64,000 nt of DNA from Pseudomonas sp. CFII64 (GTDB lineage: Bacteria; Pseudomonadota; Gammaproteobacteria; Pseudomonadales; Pseudomonadaceae), in contig NZ_ATLO01000005.1 in NCBI RefSeq assembly GCF_000416235.1, positions 25,852 through 89,851 on the forward strand. The letters run 5' to 3'. Numbering within the stretch: position 1 is the first letter of the stretch; each line of letters opens with the position of its first letter. The position numbers and the translations under genes were made by a program. The notes under the pieces are model-generated. The model had not been told where the DNA came from. It did not search any database and saw only the letters and a program-made list of their open reading frames with translations. Of the stretch, positions 36,282-48,187 are shown piece after piece.

Positions 36282-36309
36282 AGTCCTGGCGAGTCAGCCG
36301 GCCAGGACT
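36282..36309 (+). other. Hairpin in the fabA leader
   Basis: AGTCCTGGC (36282-36290), ten-base loop, GCCAGGACT (36301-36309): a perfect 9-bp stem, about 55 bp before the fabA start. No T-run follows, so it is not a simple terminator. It could be an mRNA structure or a protein-binding palindrome. Confidence 0.55.
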
Positions 36310-36365
36310 GGATCCAGGGGCAAATGGCGCCCCACCCTGCCGCACCAGATTATTGAGGAGCTCGC

Positions 36366-36881
36366 ATGACCAAACAAAACGCCTTTACCCGGGAAGACCT
36401 GCTGCGCTGCAGTCGCGGCGAGCTGTTCGGCCCAGGTAATGCGCAACTGCCCGCCCCCAACATGCTGATGGTTGATCGCATCACCCACATCAGCGAAGGC
36501 GGCGGCAAGTACGGCAAAGGTGAATTGGTCGCCGAGCTGGATATCAATCCAGACCTGTGGTTCTTCGCATGTCACTTCGAAGGCGACCCGGTAATGCCAG
36601 GCTGCCTGGGCCTCGACGCCATGTGGCAGCTGGTCGGTTTCTTCCTCGGTTGGCAGGGTTTGCCGGGCCGTGGTCGTGCATTGGGCTCCGGAGAAGTGAA
36701 ATTCTTCGGCCAGGTGCTGCCAACTGCAAAGAAAGTCACCTATAACATTCAGATCAAACGCGTCCTCAAAGGCAAGTTGAACCTGGCCATCGCTGATGGC
36801 TCGGTCACTGTCGACGGTCGCGAGATCTACACCGCCGAAGGCCTTCGGGTCGGCGTCTTTACCTCCACTGACAACTTCTAA
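36366..36881 (+). CDS. fabA: FabA, 3-hydroxyacyl-ACP dehydratase/isomerase
   Basis: 171 residues. Hotdog fold with active-site histidine in [20 protein letters not shown] and aspartate further on, then [14 protein letters not shown]. FabA dehydrates 3-hydroxydecanoyl-ACP and isomerises trans-2- to cis-3-decenoyl-ACP, the first step of anaerobic unsaturated fatty-acid synthesis. GAGGAG precedes the ATG. fabB follows after 11 bp; the pair is one operon ended by the terminator at 38137. Confidence 0.97.
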   Translation: MTKQNAFTREDLLRCSRGELFGPGNAQLPAPNMLMVDRITHISEGGGKYGKGELVAELDINPDLWFFACHFEGDPVMPGCLGLDAMWQLVGFFLGWQGLPGRGRALGSGEVKFFGQVLPTAKKVTYNIQIKRVLKGKLNLAIADGSVTVDGREIYTAEGLRVGVFTSTDNF

Positions 36882-36892
36882 GGGTTATCCGC

Positions 36893-38113
36893 ATGCGCCG
36901 CGTCGTTATCACTGGTCTGGGCATCGTTTCGTGCTTGGGCAATGACAAAGAGACCGTCTCCGCCAACCTGCGTGCAAGCCGCCCTGGCATCCGTTTCAAT
37001 CCGGAATATGCCGAAATGGGTCTGCGTAGCCAGGTTTCCGGCTCCATTGACCTCAACCTCGAAGAACTGATCGATCGCAAGATCTATCGCTTCGTCGGCC
37101 ATGCGGCAGCTTATGCCTACCTGGCCATGAAAGACGCCATCACCGATTCGGGCCTGACCGAGGAGCAAGTCTCCAATCCGCGCACCGGCCTGATCGCCGG
37201 CAGCGGCGGCGCGTCGACCCTCAATCAGATGGAAGCGCTGGATATCCTGCGCGAAAAAGGCGTCAAGCGCGTCGGTCCGTATCGCGTTACGCGGACCATG
37301 AGCAGCACGGTTTCAGCCTGTCTGGCCACGCCGTTCAAGATCAAGGGCCTGAACTACTCCATCGCCTCTGCCTGCGCCACCAGTGCTCACTGCATCGGCA
37401 ACGCCATGGAACAGATTCAGATGGGCAAGCAGGACATCGTTTTTGCCGGCGGTGGCGAAGAAGAGCATTGGAGCCAGTCGTTCCTGTTCGACGCCATGGG
37501 CGCACTGTCCAGCCAGTACAACGAAACGCCGGAAAAAGCTTCCCGTGCCTACGACGCCAAGCGTGACGGCTTCGTCATCGCGGGCGGCGGCGGCATGGTC
37601 GTGGTCGAGGAGCTGGAACACGCTCTGGCGCGCGGCGCGAAGATCTACGCCGAAGTCGTTGGCTACGGCGCGACGTCCGATGGCTACGACATGGTTGCGC
37701 CAAGCGGCGAAGGCGCCATCCGCTGCATGCAGATGGCCCTGTCGACTGTGGAAGGTCCGATCGACTACATCAACACTCACGGCACTTCGACTCCGGTCGG
37801 TGACGCGAAAGAGATGGAAGGCGTGCGTGAAGTGTTCGGCACCAACGCTCCGGCCATCAGCTCCACCAAAAGCCTGTCCGGTCACTCCCTGGGCGCCGCC
37901 GGCGTTCATGAAGCGATCTACTGCATGCTGATGATGGAAGGCAACTTCATGGCCGGTTCCGCCAACATCGACGAGCTGGACCCGGTCGTCGCTGATATGC
38001 CGATCCTGCTCAAGACCCGGGAAGATGCAAAAATCGACCAGGTCATGAGCAACAGCTTCGGCTTTGGTGGCACCAACGCCACGCTGGTGATGAAGCGCTG
38101 GCAGGGCAAGTAA
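36893..38113 (+). CDS. fabB: FabB, 3-oxoacyl-ACP synthase I
   Basis: 406 residues. Thiolase fold with active Cys in [16 protein letters not shown], His in [11 protein letters not shown] and His in [18 protein letters not shown]. It elongates cis-3-decenoyl-ACP from FabA, so both are needed for unsaturated fatty acids. Second gene of fabAB. Length and motifs intact. Confidence 0.97.
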   Translation: MRRVVITGLGIVSCLGNDKETVSANLRASRPGIRFNPEYAEMGLRSQVSGSIDLNLEELIDRKIYRFVGHAAAYAYLAMKDAITDSGLTEEQVSNPRTGLIAGSGGASTLNQMEALDILREKGVKRVGPYRVTRTMSSTVSACLATPFKIKGLNYSIASACATSAHCIGNAMEQIQMGKQDIVFAGGGEEEHWSQSFLFDAMGALSSQYNETPEKASRAYDAKRDGFVIAGGGGMVVVEELEHALARGAKIYAEVVGYGATSDGYDMVAPSGEGAIRCMQMALSTVEGPIDYINTHGTSTPVGDAKEMEGVREVFGTNAPAISSTKSLSGHSLGAAGVHEAIYCMLMMEGNFMAGSANIDELDPVVADMPILLKTREDAKIDQVMSNSFGFGGTNATLVMKRWQGK

Positions 38114-38136
38114 TTCGCCCCGTTTCGCAGCTGTCA

Positions 38137-38167
38137 GAAAGGCGCCTCTCGAGGCGCCTTTTTTGTT
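38137..38167 (+). terminator. Rho-independent terminator after fabB
   Basis: AAGGCGCC, TCTC, GAGGCGCC-TTTTTTG: strong GC stem followed by a T-run, 25 bp after the fabB stop. Confidence 0.88.
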
Positions 38168-38231
38168 GGGTCGATCCAGCCTATGCAGGTAGGATATTTC
38201 CTTTGCATGCGCGCCCAGCCGAGAAACCCTG

Positions 38232-39083
38232 ATGCTCACGATCAAACCCCGCGCCGAAGACGTCGAAGGCCAACCCATCCTGCGCCCGCTGCCCTCGGCC
38301 AAATGCCGCAGCGTCGGGCCGTTCGTGTTTTTCGATCACATGCTGGAAACCGCCTACGCGCCAGGCACCGGCATGAACATTCGCCAGCACCCGCATATTG
38401 GCCTGTCGACCCTGACATACCTGTTCGAAGGCCGCCTGCTGCACAAGGACAGTCTCGGCAGCGACCAACACGTCCAGGCGGGAGAAGTCAGCTGGATGAC
38501 CTCAGGCGCAGCCATTGCCCATATCGAACGCACGCCCGACGATCTGCTGGCCAGCGGCTCCCGGATGCACGGCCTGCAAGTCTGGCTGGCATCACCCAAG
38601 GCTTTTGAATCTGGCGCAGGTCATTACAGCCATCATCCGGCCAGCAGCCTGCCGGTCAGCGATGAAATGGGCATCCAGATTCGCATGATTGCCGGCAATG
38701 GTTTTTGCCTGACCTCGCCGGTGCCCGTGCTGTCACCGACGCTGTACGCCGAACTGCACATGCAAACCGCCACGACGCTGTTGATCCCCACTGAACATGT
38801 GGAACGGGCGCTTTATGTGCTCAGTGGCGATGCGTCATTAGATGGCGAAACTGTAGAAACCCGCAGCCTGATCGTGCTTGATTCAGGCCAGGAAGTGACA
38901 TTGTGCGCGGACAGCGAATGCCACGCAGTAATCATCGGCGGCGCCCCGCTGGACGGCCCACGGCGCATGAACTGGAACTTCGTCGCCAGTGATCCGGCGT
39001 TGATCGAAGCCGCCCGCCAGCGCTGGGCAGCTGGGGACTGGCCAACGGTGCCGGGGGAAACGGGCAGGATTGAGTTGCCCTGA
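38232..39083 (+). CDS. Pirin-family protein (bicupin)
   Basis: 283 residues. The N-terminal cupin has FVFFDHMLETAYAPGTGMNIRQHPHIGLSTLTYLFEG (metal-binding His of HPHIGLS.T) and VSWMTSGAAIAHIERTP; the C-terminal cupin is also present (LYVLSGDASLDGETVETRSL). Pirin homologues bind iron and include quercetinase-like enzymes (E. coli YhhW) and regulators of pyruvate metabolism in Serratia. The role here is not clear. Own transcript after the fabB terminator. Confidence 0.9.
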   Translation: MLTIKPRAEDVEGQPILRPLPSAKCRSVGPFVFFDHMLETAYAPGTGMNIRQHPHIGLSTLTYLFEGRLLHKDSLGSDQHVQAGEVSWMTSGAAIAHIERTPDDLLASGSRMHGLQVWLASPKAFESGAGHYSHHPASSLPVSDEMGIQIRMIAGNGFCLTSPVPVLSPTLYAELHMQTATTLLIPTEHVERALYVLSGDASLDGETVETRSLIVLDSGQEVTLCADSECHAVIIGGAPLDGPRRMNWNFVASDPALIEAARQRWAAGDWPTVPGETGRIELP

Positions 39084-39119
39084 TCTGAACTTGCTGTAGG
39101 AGCACACGGCGGGAATCAA

Positions 39120-39851
39120 TCAGTCCTTGAACACTTCATCCAGCAAATTATGCATCGACGCGAACGCACGTTTTGCGGTCCTGGCGTCGTACATCATCTT
39201 GCCTGGCGTCTGAGCTTCGGGATCGGTGAACGAATGCACCGCGCCGCCGTAGCTGGTCAGCTGCCAATCGATGCCGGCTGCATCCATTTCGGCTTCGAAG
39301 GCGGGCAGTTGCTCTTTCGGGACCAGAGGATCGGCAGCACCGTGCAGCACCAGTACCGAGCCTTTGATGTTGTTGGCATCAGCAGGGTTCGGCGTGTCCA
39401 GCGTGCCATGGAACGACACGGCGGCTTTCAGATTGGCGCCGGCGCGAGCCAGTTCCAGTGAGCAGCAACCACCGAAGCAGAAGCCGAACGTGGCGACCTT
39501 GTCGGCATCGACCGGCGCATCGGTCTGGCTCAGCAGTTGCTCAAGAGCCGCCTGCATACGCTTGCGCAGTTCAGCACGGTCATTCTTGAGGGGCATCATC
39601 GCGGCGCCGGCTTCATCGCCGTTCTGCGGACGAGTGCCCTGCCCGTACAGATCGATCAGCAATACCACATAACCTTGCTCGGCCACGGACTGGGCGATTT
39701 TCTCGGCGCCTTCGCTGACACCCATCCAGTTCGGCGCCATCAACAGGCCCGGACGCGACGACGCGTCGCCGGAGTCAAATACCAGACGGCTTTCGTACGG
39801 CTGGCCATCGATCTGATACACCACGGAACTCACAGTAACGTTGCTGCTCAT
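39120..39851 (-). CDS. Dienelactone hydrolase family protein
   Basis: 243 residues, alpha/beta hydrolase. Nucleophile elbow FGFCFGGCCSLELAR (Cys in place of Ser, as in dienelactone hydrolase) and histidine in YGGAVHSFTDPEA; LVLHGAADPLVP carries the acid. A cytoplasmic esterase or carboxymethylenebutenolidase-like enzyme. The ATG at 39851 (MSSNVTV) fits the family. No aromatic-degradation genes lie beside it, so the substrate is uncertain. Confidence 0.88.
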   Translation of the reverse strand: MSSNVTVSSVVYQIDGQPYESRLVFDSGDASSRPGLLMAPNWMGVSEGAEKIAQSVAEQGYVVLLIDLYGQGTRPQNGDEAGAAMMPLKNDRAELRKRMQAALEQLLSQTDAPVDADKVATFGFCFGGCCSLELARAGANLKAAVSFHGTLDTPNPADANNIKGSVLVLHGAADPLVPKEQLPAFEAEMDAAGIDWQLTSYGGAVHSFTDPEAQTPGKMMYDARTAKRAFASMHNLLDEVFKD

Positions 39852-39895
39852 CGCTGACTCCTCAATCATTGAAAGAAAAATGCACGTACCAAAAT

Positions 39896-39925
39896 CAGAA
39901 AACCCGCCGAAGCGGGTTTTTGTAA
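39896..39925 (-). terminator. Terminator after htpG
   Basis: Minus strand: AAAAACCCGC, TTCG, GCGGGTTTTC: 7-8 bp GC stem with TTCG loop and a T-run, directly after the htpG stop (39935). The mirrored A-run makes it usable on the plus strand too. Confidence 0.82.
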
Positions 39926-39934
39926 CACGTCGAG

Positions 39935-41839
39935 TTAAACCGACAGTTCAACGAGCAGCTTGTTCAGCCTGCGCACGTAAGCAGCCGGATCTTTCAGGCT
40001 GTCACCTGCGGCCAGTGCCGCCTGATCGAACAGGATGTGCGACAGATCACCGAAACGCTCTTCGCTCTGCTCGGCGTCCAGCTTGCCAATCAAAGGGTGA
40101 GCCGGGTTGAATTCGAAGATCGGCTTGGAGTCCGGAACCTTCTGCCCGCTGGCTTCGAGGATCTGACGCATTTGCATGCCCAGATCAGCTTCGCCAATGG
40201 CCAGGATTGCCGGAGAGTCGGTCAGGCGATGGGAAACCCGCACTTCACTGACAGACTCGCCCAGCGCGGCTTTCAAACGCTCGATAAGACCTTCCTTATC
40301 CTTGGCGATTTCTTCCTGAGCCTTCTTGTCCTCTTCGGAATCAAGCTTGCCCAGATCCAGATCGCCGCGCGCCACGTCGACAAAACCCTTGCCGTCAAAA
40401 TCGCTGAGGTAGCTCATCAGCCACTCGTCGATGCGATCGGTCAACAGCAGCACTTCGATGCCTTTCTTGCGGAAGACTTCAAGGTGCGGGCTGTTTTTGA
40501 CCTGGGCGTAGGTCTCGCCGGTCAGGTAGTAAATCTTGTCCTGACCTTCCTTGGCGCGAGCCAGGTATTCGGCCAGGGCAACGACCTGCTCGCCGCTCTC
40601 TTCGTGGGTCGAAGCGAAACGCAGCAGGCCGGCGATTTTTTCCTTGTTGGCGAAATCTTCTGCCGGGCCTTCTTTCATGACCTGACCGAAGTTCTTCCAG
40701 AAACCCTTGTATTGCTCCGGCTCGTTCTTCGCCAGTTTTTCCAGCATGTCCAGCACACGCTTGGTCAGCGCGGACTTCATCGAGTCGATGATCGGATCTT
40801 TCTGCAGGATTTCCCGGGACACGTTCAAGGACAGGTCATTGGAATCGACCACGCCCTTGATGAAACGCATGTACAGCGGCAGGAACGACTCGGCCTGATC
40901 CATGACGAATACGCGCTGCACGTACAGCTTCAAGCCACGCGGCGCTTCACGCTGATACAGGTCGAACGGAGCACGGGCCGGCACGTAGAGCAGCGAGGTG
41001 TATTCCAGCTTGCCTTCAACCTTGTTATGGCTCCAGCTCAGCGGGTTCTCGAAGTCGTGGGCAACGTGTTTGTAGAATTCCTGGTATTCCTCGTCCTTCA
41101 CTTCAGTGCGGGAACGGGTCCAGAGTGCGCTGGCGCGGTTGACGGTTTCCCATTCAACGGCCGGTGCTTCTTCGCCTTCGGCAGCGGCCTGTTCTTTGGG
41201 CAGCTCGATCGGCAAAGCGATGTGATCGGAGTACTTCTTGATGATGTTGCGCAGACGGTAACCGTCGGCGAATTCATCTTCAGCGCTTTTCAGGTGCAGG
41301 ACGATACGTGTACCGCGCTCGGCCTTTTCCAGGGTAGCGACTTCAAACTCGCCTTCACCCTTGGAGGACCAATGCACGCCTTCGCTGGCTGGCGCGCCCG
41401 CGCGGCGGCTGAATACTTCAACTTGATCGGCAACGATGAACGCCGAATAGAAGCCCACGCCGAACTGACCGATCAGGTGTGAATCCTTTTTCTGATCGCC
41501 AGAAAGGTTCTTCATGAAATCTGCAGTGCCGGATTTGGCGATGGTACCCAGATGGGTGATCACATCTTCCCGGCTCATGCCAATGCCGTTGTCTTCGAGG
41601 GTGACGGTTTTCGCGTCCTTGTCGAAGCTCACACGGATTTTCAGCTCGGCGCCGCCTTCAAGCAGGTCCGGTTTGGACAGTGCTTCGAAGCGCAGTTTAT
41701 CCACGGCGTCAGAGGCGTTCGAGATCAATTCGCGAAGGAAAATTTCCTTGTTGGAATACAGCGAATGGATCATGAGGTGCAGCAGCTGCTTTACCTCGGT
41801 CTGGAAGCCCAGGGTTTCCTTTTGAGTTTCCACACTCAT
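39935..41839 (-). CDS. htpG: HtpG, Hsp90-family chaperone
   Basis: 634 residues. GHKL ATPase domain: [40 protein letters not shown], and [17 protein letters not shown]; middle and C-terminal dimer domains complete. HtpG assists late folding of client proteins and works with DnaK. I chose the ATG at 41839 (MSVETQKE), with GGAG about 10 bases upstream. A sigma-32-like promoter lies about 75-105 bp before the start. Own transcript. Confidence 0.96.
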   Translation of the reverse strand: MSVETQKETLGFQTEVKQLLHLMIHSLYSNKEIFLRELISNASDAVDKLRFEALSKPDLLEGGAELKIRVSFDKDAKTVTLEDNGIGMSREDVITHLGTIAKSGTADFMKNLSGDQKKDSHLIGQFGVGFYSAFIVADQVEVFSRRAGAPASEGVHWSSKGEGEFEVATLEKAERGTRIVLHLKSAEDEFADGYRLRNIIKKYSDHIALPIELPKEQAAAEGEEAPAVEWETVNRASALWTRSRTEVKDEEYQEFYKHVAHDFENPLSWSHNKVEGKLEYTSLLYVPARAPFDLYQREAPRGLKLYVQRVFVMDQAESFLPLYMRFIKGVVDSNDLSLNVSREILQKDPIIDSMKSALTKRVLDMLEKLAKNEPEQYKGFWKNFGQVMKEGPAEDFANKEKIAGLLRFASTHEESGEQVVALAEYLARAKEGQDKIYYLTGETYAQVKNSPHLEVFRKKGIEVLLLTDRIDEWLMSYLSDFDGKGFVDVARGDLDLGKLDSEEDKKAQEEIAKDKEGLIERLKAALGESVSEVRVSHRLTDSPAILAIGEADLGMQMRQILEASGQKVPDSKPIFEFNPAHPLIGKLDAEQSEERFGDLSHILFDQAALAAGDSLKDPAAYVRRLNKLLVELSV

Positions 41840-41914
41840 GGTCATCAAACTCCAATCAGATGGCAAAGCCACCAGACAAGACGTTCATCTGTGTCGGGCG
41901 GCGGGTAGTCATCA

Positions 41915-41943
41915 AAGTGGGGGGCTGGGACCGGGATTTCAAG
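41915..41943 (-). promoter_or_regulatory. Sigma-32 (heat-shock) promoter of htpG
   Basis: Minus strand: CTTGAAA (41943-41937), 14-base spacer, CCCCACTT (41922-41915). The sigma-32 consensus is CTTGAAA-N(11-16)-CCCCATNT, so -35 is perfect and -10 has one mismatch. A leader of about 65 nt would follow. Confidence 0.75.
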
Positions 41944-41945
41944 GG

Positions 41946-42321
41946 CGCGCAATTGAGCTTCGGCGATTCTTCGACCCCGCCGCTGCGGTGAACGCCCCAC
42001 AGAGACGAAATCCCAATGATTTTCTCGGAATAAGGCAGCGCCGGCGTCATGCCATTTGGATTGGCGTGCATGACGGCCCGTACCGAAACCGGACAATCCG
42101 GCAACGCCACAGGGAAACGCCTGACACGCTCAAGTACCACGGTTTCACGCCTGCGCGGCGTTCATTTCCCGGCTGCGGAGGTTGCCAATTGCTTCGGTGC
42201 CGTCGCGGATTCGACGCGAAGCCCTTGATACGCAAACACAATCTATCTGAACGATGGCTGGAACTTAATGAAAAGCCCGATGCTCGAAGGCTCGTAGATA
42301 TTCAATAAGGAGAAACACCCC
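41946..42321. other. Intergenic remainder between htpG and the small lipoprotein gene
   Basis: Apart from the htpG promoter I see no gene, repeat or terminator in this stretch; open frames here are short and have no protein character. The promoter of the following lipoprotein gene must lie within it. A ribosome-binding site AAGGAG is present at about 42306-42312. Confidence 0.4.
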
Positions 42322-42579
42322 ATGCGCAAATCTTTAGCTTATGCCTTGATGCTTTCTGCCACTTTGGGCCTTGCCGCCTGTGACAAGAAGTCCGAAAACA
42401 CCCAGCAAGATGCCAACAAAGCTGCACAGCAATCCCAGGAGTCGATGGAGAAGGCTCAGGATAAAGTGAACGACGCCGCTAAAGAAAGCCAGGAAGCTGC
42501 ACAGAAAAATGCAGAAGCCGCTCAAGAGCGCGCAAAAGAAGCCAATGGTCAGGCCCCGGCGCCAACCACGACCAAGTAA
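42322..42579 (+). CDS. Small Ala/Glu-rich lipoprotein (85 aa)
   Basis: 85 residues with lipoprotein signal MRKSLAYALMLSATLGLAAC (Cys20). The mature part is a charged, Ala/Gln/Glu-rich helix with heptad-like spacing (NKAAQQSQESMEKAQDKVND, AAKESQEAAQKNAEAAQER) and a Pro/Thr tail. The pattern suggests a coiled-coil envelope lipoprotein of the Lpp type, but with no recognisable family. AAGGAG stands 8 bases before the ATG. Function unknown. Confidence 0.85.
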   Translation: MRKSLAYALMLSATLGLAACDKKSENTQQDANKAAQQSQESMEKAQDKVNDAAKESQEAAQKNAEAAQERAKEANGQAPAPTTTK

Positions 42580-42597
42580 GCTGAGAAGTTTTCAGAT

Positions 42598-42627
42598 AAT
42601 AAAGCCCGCAATTGCGGGCTTTATTAG
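42598..42627. terminator. Bidirectional terminator between the lipoprotein gene and brnQ
   Basis: AATAAAGCCCGCAATTGCGG followed by GCTTTATT: a perfect palindrome with A and T ends, 20 bp after the plus-strand stop and 60 bp from the brnQ stop. It can serve both convergent genes. Confidence 0.85.
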
Positions 42628-42685
42628 TTTCTGGCAGATGATTTTCAGGTCGCGTATCGGTTAATCACGGCTTTTCGCACACCTG

Positions 42686-43999
42686 TCATGCCAGCGCTTC
42701 GCTGGGTTTGCCCAGCGCACGATCGACCACGAACGCAACGACCAACATCATCAACGACGGCACCAGCCAGGCCAGGCCCTGATCGCTCAATGGCAGGTTC
42801 GCCAGGGTGTGCGGCATGCTGTCGGCAAAACCTGCGCCTTTGATCGCATCGATGACGCCAAACACCGCGGCTACCAGCATGACTGGCGCGACGATGCGGC
42901 TCTGGGATTGCCAGAAATCCTTGCAGAAGCTCAGGGCCACAAGAACGATGCAGGGCGGGTAAATCGCCGTCAGCACCGGTATCGAGAACATGATCAGCTT
43001 GGTCAGGCCCAGATTCGATACCAGCAATGAGAACAACGCCAGAATCAGCACCAGTGCCTTATAAGACAACGGCAGCACCTGACTGAAATACTCGGCACAG
43101 GCGCAGGTCAGGCCCACGGCGGTCACCAGACACGCCAGGGAAATCAATACCGCCAGGAAACCGCTGCCCAGGGAACCGAAGGTGTGTTGCACGTAAGCAT
43201 GCAGCACCGCCGCGCCGTTGCTCGCCCCCGCTGCCACCGCATGACTCCCGGAACCGAGGCGGAACAGGCTGATGTAGACCAGGGCGAGCCCTACCCCGGC
43301 GATCAGGCCGGCGATGATCGCGTAACGGGTGATCAAGGCGGGTGACTCGACTCCGCGTGAGCGAATCGCATTGACGATGACGATTCCGAAAACCAGCGCG
43401 CCCAAGGTATCCATGGTCAGGTAACCATTGATAAAGCCTTGGGAAAACGGTGCCGCAGCATAGGCAGGCTCGGCAATCCCGACATCCCCGGCAGGCAGCG
43501 CGAAGGCTGCAATGCCCAACACCGCAAGGGCGAAAATCTTCAACGGTGCCAGAAAGCGGCCCACCGTGTCGAGCAGACGCCCCGGATACAGGGACACCCA
43601 GAACACCACCGCGAAATACGCCAGGCTGTAGAGAAACAACGCCATGGGGCTGTCGCCTGTCAGCGGCGCGAGGCCTACTTCAAACGAAACAGTGGCCGTG
43701 CGCGGCGTCGCGAACAGCGGGCCCACGGCCAGATAGCACACGGCTGCGAGAATGCCGCCAGCGACCCTGCCAATCGGGCTGCTCAACGCATCCATCGCGC
43801 CACCGACCTTGGCCAGAGCGATGACCGTGATCACCGGCAAACCTACCGCAGTGACCAGAAAGCCGAGCGCCGCCATCCACACATGGGGACCGGCCTGCAA
43901 ACCAACGATCGGGGGGAAGATGATATTGCCAGCCCCGACGAACAGGGCAAACGTCATAAAACCAAGTGCCAGGATATCCCGGCCTTTCAACACTTTCAT
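42686..43999 (-). CDS. brnQ: BrnQ-type branched-chain amino-acid transporter
   Basis: 437 residues and twelve membrane segments of the LIVCS family: [28 protein letters not shown] at the N-terminus is the family signature. It takes up Leu, Ile and Val by Na+ (or H+) symport. I chose the ATG at 43999 (MKVLKGRD), which matches the family start; an in-frame ATG six codons earlier (44017) has no better ribosome site. Own transcript. Confidence 0.93.
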   Translation of the reverse strand: MKVLKGRDILALGFMTFALFVGAGNIIFPPIVGLQAGPHVWMAALGFLVTAVGLPVITVIALAKVGGAMDALSSPIGRVAGGILAAVCYLAVGPLFATPRTATVSFEVGLAPLTGDSPMALFLYSLAYFAVVFWVSLYPGRLLDTVGRFLAPLKIFALAVLGIAAFALPAGDVGIAEPAYAAAPFSQGFINGYLTMDTLGALVFGIVIVNAIRSRGVESPALITRYAIIAGLIAGVGLALVYISLFRLGSGSHAVAAGASNGAAVLHAYVQHTFGSLGSGFLAVLISLACLVTAVGLTCACAEYFSQVLPLSYKALVLILALFSLLVSNLGLTKLIMFSIPVLTAIYPPCIVLVALSFCKDFWQSQSRIVAPVMLVAAVFGVIDAIKGAGFADSMPHTLANLPLSDQGLAWLVPSLMMLVVAFVVDRALGKPSEALA

Positions 44000-44207
44000 C
44001 AGAAGGAAACCACACATTCAAATCGGAATTTAGAGGAGATTTCCCGGCGGATAAGGGAAATGCTGTCAGCCCTTATAGGACCGACCTGACTGCGCCGTGA
44101 CTCCTTGTGAGAACCAGCCTGCACAAAATGGCGGCTAGCCTAACCAATTTGCGTGCTTTTTGCACTGATAGAGGGCGCTAGGCCGATGAGCGCACCTTTT
44201 ACGAACG

Positions 44208-44234
44208 CCTTCGCGGGCAAGCCTCGCTCCAACA
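44208..44234. repeat. Single REP element near the sucD terminator
   Basis: CCTTCGCGGGCAAGCCTCGC followed by TCCAACA: one arm of the family at 31086-31179. It lies between brnQ and sucD, about 20 bp from the sucD terminator. Confidence 0.72.
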
Positions 44235-44254
44235 AACGCTTCATCCATAACGCA

Positions 44255-44280
44255 CAAAGGCCACCCGAAGGTGGCCTTTG
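44255..44280 (-). terminator. Terminator after sucD
   Basis: CAAAGGCCACC, CGAA, GGTGGCCTTTG: 11-bp stem, 30 bp after the sucD stop; it ends the long sdh-suc transcript or its last part. Confidence 0.82.
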
Positions 44281-44309
44281 TCGATTGCTCGAATCAGATA
44301 AGCAGAAGC

Positions 44310-45191
44310 TTACTTGACAGCCCAACCCGTCAGCTCAGCCAAAGCCTTGCCGATGTCAGCCAGGGAACGCACGGTTTTCACGCCAGCGTCTTCCAGTGCT
44401 GCGAACTTCTCGTCTGCAGTACCTTTGCCGCCGGAGATGATTGCGCCAGCATGGCCCATGCGCTTGCCCGCAGGGGCAGTCACACCAGCGATGTAGGAAA
44501 CAACCGGCTTGGTCACGTGTGCCTTGATGTAGGCAGCCGCTTCTTCTTCAGCCGAACCGCCGATCTCACCGATCATGACGATCGCTTCGGTCTTCGGGTC
44601 TTCCTGGAACAACTTCAGGATGTCGATGAAGTTGGAACCAGGAATCGGGTCACCACCAATACCAACGCAAGTCGACTGACCGAAACCGGCGTCAGTAGTC
44701 TGCTTCACAGCTTCGTAAGTCAGGGTGCCGGAACGCGACACGATGCCTACTTTGCCTGGCAAGTGAATGTGACCTGGCATGATGCCGATCTTGCATTCGC
44801 CCGGAGTGATCACGCCTGGGCAGTTAGGCCCGATCAGGATCACGCCCAGCTCGTCGCACTTGACCTTGGCATCCAGCATGTCCAGGGTAGGAATGCCTTC
44901 GGTGATGCACACGATCAGCTTGATGCCGGCGAATGCTGCTTCAAGGATGGAATCCTTGCAGAAAGGAGCAGGAACGTAGATGACGCTGGCAGTGGCGCCA
45001 GTGGTTTCTACCGCTTCTTTCACAGTGTTGAACACTGGCAGGTTCAGGTGCGTGGTGCCGCCTTTGCCTGGTGTCACGCCGCCAACCATTTTGGTGCCGT
45101 AGGCAATGGCTTGTTCGGAGTGGAAAGTACCCTGCGAACCGGTGAAGCCCTGGCAGATTACTTTGGTGTCTTTATTGATCAGGACGCTCAT
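44310..45191 (-). CDS. sucD: SucD, succinyl-CoA synthetase alpha subunit
   Basis: 293 residues. [90 protein letters not shown] and the phosphohistidine site in [14 protein letters not shown]. It forms ATP (or GTP) from succinyl-CoA with SucC. Its ATG overlaps the sucC stop by one base (TAATG). Last gene of the cluster. Confidence 0.97.
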   Translation of the reverse strand: MSVLINKDTKVICQGFTGSQGTFHSEQAIAYGTKMVGGVTPGKGGTTHLNLPVFNTVKEAVETTGATASVIYVPAPFCKDSILEAAFAGIKLIVCITEGIPTLDMLDAKVKCDELGVILIGPNCPGVITPGECKIGIMPGHIHLPGKVGIVSRSGTLTYEAVKQTTDAGFGQSTCVGIGGDPIPGSNFIDILKLFQEDPKTEAIVMIGEIGGSAEEEAAAYIKAHVTKPVVSYIAGVTAPAGKRMGHAGAIISGGKGTADEKFAALEDAGVKTVRSLADIGKALAELTGWAVK

Positions 45192-46357
45192 TACTTGCCC
45201 TCCGCAGCTTTGACAACTTGTTGAGCAGCGTCGGTCAGGCTGGTAGCTGCGATGATGTTCAAACCGCTTTCTGCCAGTACTTTAGCGCCCAGTTCAGCGT
45301 TGTTGCCTTCAAGGCGAACAACAACCGGGATTTTAACGCCGACTTCTTTCACTGCACCGATGATGCCTTCGGCAATCATGTCGCAACGAACGATGCCGCC
45401 GAAGATGTTGACCAATACTGCTGCGACATTGCTGTCGGACAGGATGATCTTGAACGCTTCGGTAACGCGTTCCTTGGTTGCGCCGCCACCAACGTCGAGG
45501 AAGTTGGCAGGTTTGCCGCCATGCAGGTTGACGATGTCCATGGTACCCATGGCCAGGCCAGCACCGTTGACCATGCAACCGATGTTACCTTCCAGCGCCA
45601 CGTAGTTCAGTTCGAACTTGGCAGCATGGGCTTCACGTGGATCATCTTGCGATGGATCGTGGAAAGCCTTCAGCTTTGGCTGACGGTACATGGCGTTGGC
45701 GTCGATGTTGATCTTGGCGTCCAGGCAGTGCAGATCGCCGTCAGCCTTGATCACCAGCGGGTTCACTTCCAGCAGAGCCAGGTCGTGGTCCTGGAACAGC
45801 TTGGCCAGACCGGTGAAGATCTTGGCGAACTGGGTGACCTGCTTGCCTTCCAGACCCAGCTGGAAAGCCAGATCGCGACCCTGGAATGGCTGAGCGCCAA
45901 CCAGTGGATCGATAGTGGCTTTGAGAATCTTCTCAGGAGTGTCGTGAGCGATTTTCTCGATGTCCACGCCACCTTCGGTGGAAGCCATGAACACGATACG
46001 ACGGCTCGAACGATCCACTACAGCGCCGAGATACAGCTCTTTAGCGATGTCGGTGCAGGACTCAACCAGGATCTTGGTCACTGGCTGGCCGTTGGCGTCG
46101 GTCTGGTAAGTCACCAGACGCTTGCCCAGCCACTGCTGTGCGAAGGCTGCCGCGTCTTCTTTGCTGCGAACCAGCTTGACGCCGCCCGCTTTACCGCGAC
46201 CACCGGCGTGAACCTGGGCTTTGACAACCCATTCAGTGCCGCCAATCTTGTCGCAAGCTTCTGCTGCTGCTTCCGGGGTGTCTACTGCGTAGCCTTTGGA
46301 AACTGGCAGGCCGTATTCAGCGAACAGCTGTTTACCCTGATACTCGTGAAGATTCAT
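45191..46357 (-). CDS. sucC: SucC, succinyl-CoA synthetase beta subunit
   Basis: 388 residues. ATP-grasp start [74 protein letters not shown] and [10 protein letters not shown]. It partners SucD. I chose the ATG at 46357; the frame is open upstream through the hairpin region. Preceded by the structured gap 46468-46563. Confidence 0.97.
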   Translation of the reverse strand: MNLHEYQGKQLFAEYGLPVSKGYAVDTPEAAAEACDKIGGTEWVVKAQVHAGGRGKAGGVKLVRSKEDAAAFAQQWLGKRLVTYQTDANGQPVTKILVESCTDIAKELYLGAVVDRSSRRIVFMASTEGGVDIEKIAHDTPEKILKATIDPLVGAQPFQGRDLAFQLGLEGKQVTQFAKIFTGLAKLFQDHDLALLEVNPLVIKADGDLHCLDAKINIDANAMYRQPKLKAFHDPSQDDPREAHAAKFELNYVALEGNIGCMVNGAGLAMGTMDIVNLHGGKPANFLDVGGGATKERVTEAFKIILSDSNVAAVLVNIFGGIVRCDMIAEGIIGAVKEVGVKIPVVVRLEGNNAELGAKVLAESGLNIIAATSLTDAAQQVVKAAEGK

Positions 46358-46467
46358 GCTTATTACCGTCTTCGTTAGGTACTGCGCATTCGGTGCTGCA
46401 CGTCTGGCGTGCCGCACCACCTGTGACCGCTACTCCCGGCGGCCCCGAAACCTGTCATACCGCGTGG

Positions 46468-46563
46468 GTCCGCCAGGTTTCAGAGAACACCTCAGAGGTC
46501 GAGTCCGGCGGACATTCCGCGGTGAGTCTTGCTCGCAAGGCTCACGACGGGCAGTCCGTCGTG
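46468..46563. other. Nested hairpins between lpdG and sucC
   Basis: Three stems can be drawn. (1) GTCCGCC (46468-46474) with GGCGGAC (46507-46513), enclosing an inner ACCT/AGGT. (2) 46522-46545, GTGAGTCTTGC, TC, GCAAGGCTCAC (11 bp with one G-T pair). (3) 46543-46563, CACGACGG, GCAGT, CCGTCGTG (8 bp). They lie in the sucC leader, after lpdG, and no T-run follows any of them. Confidence 0.7.
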
Positions 46564-46578
46564 GTTTCTCTTATTGTC

Positions 46579-48147
<1,569 letters not shown>

Positions 48148-48187
48148 CTATCCTGAAGCTTGTGGCGTGCAGCCTGAAGCTGCCTCA

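Noticed and set aside
41845..42308. Short open frames on both strands between htpG and the lipoprotein gene
   Set aside because: None has a ribosome-binding site, membrane or motif pattern; the stretch holds the htpG promoter instead.
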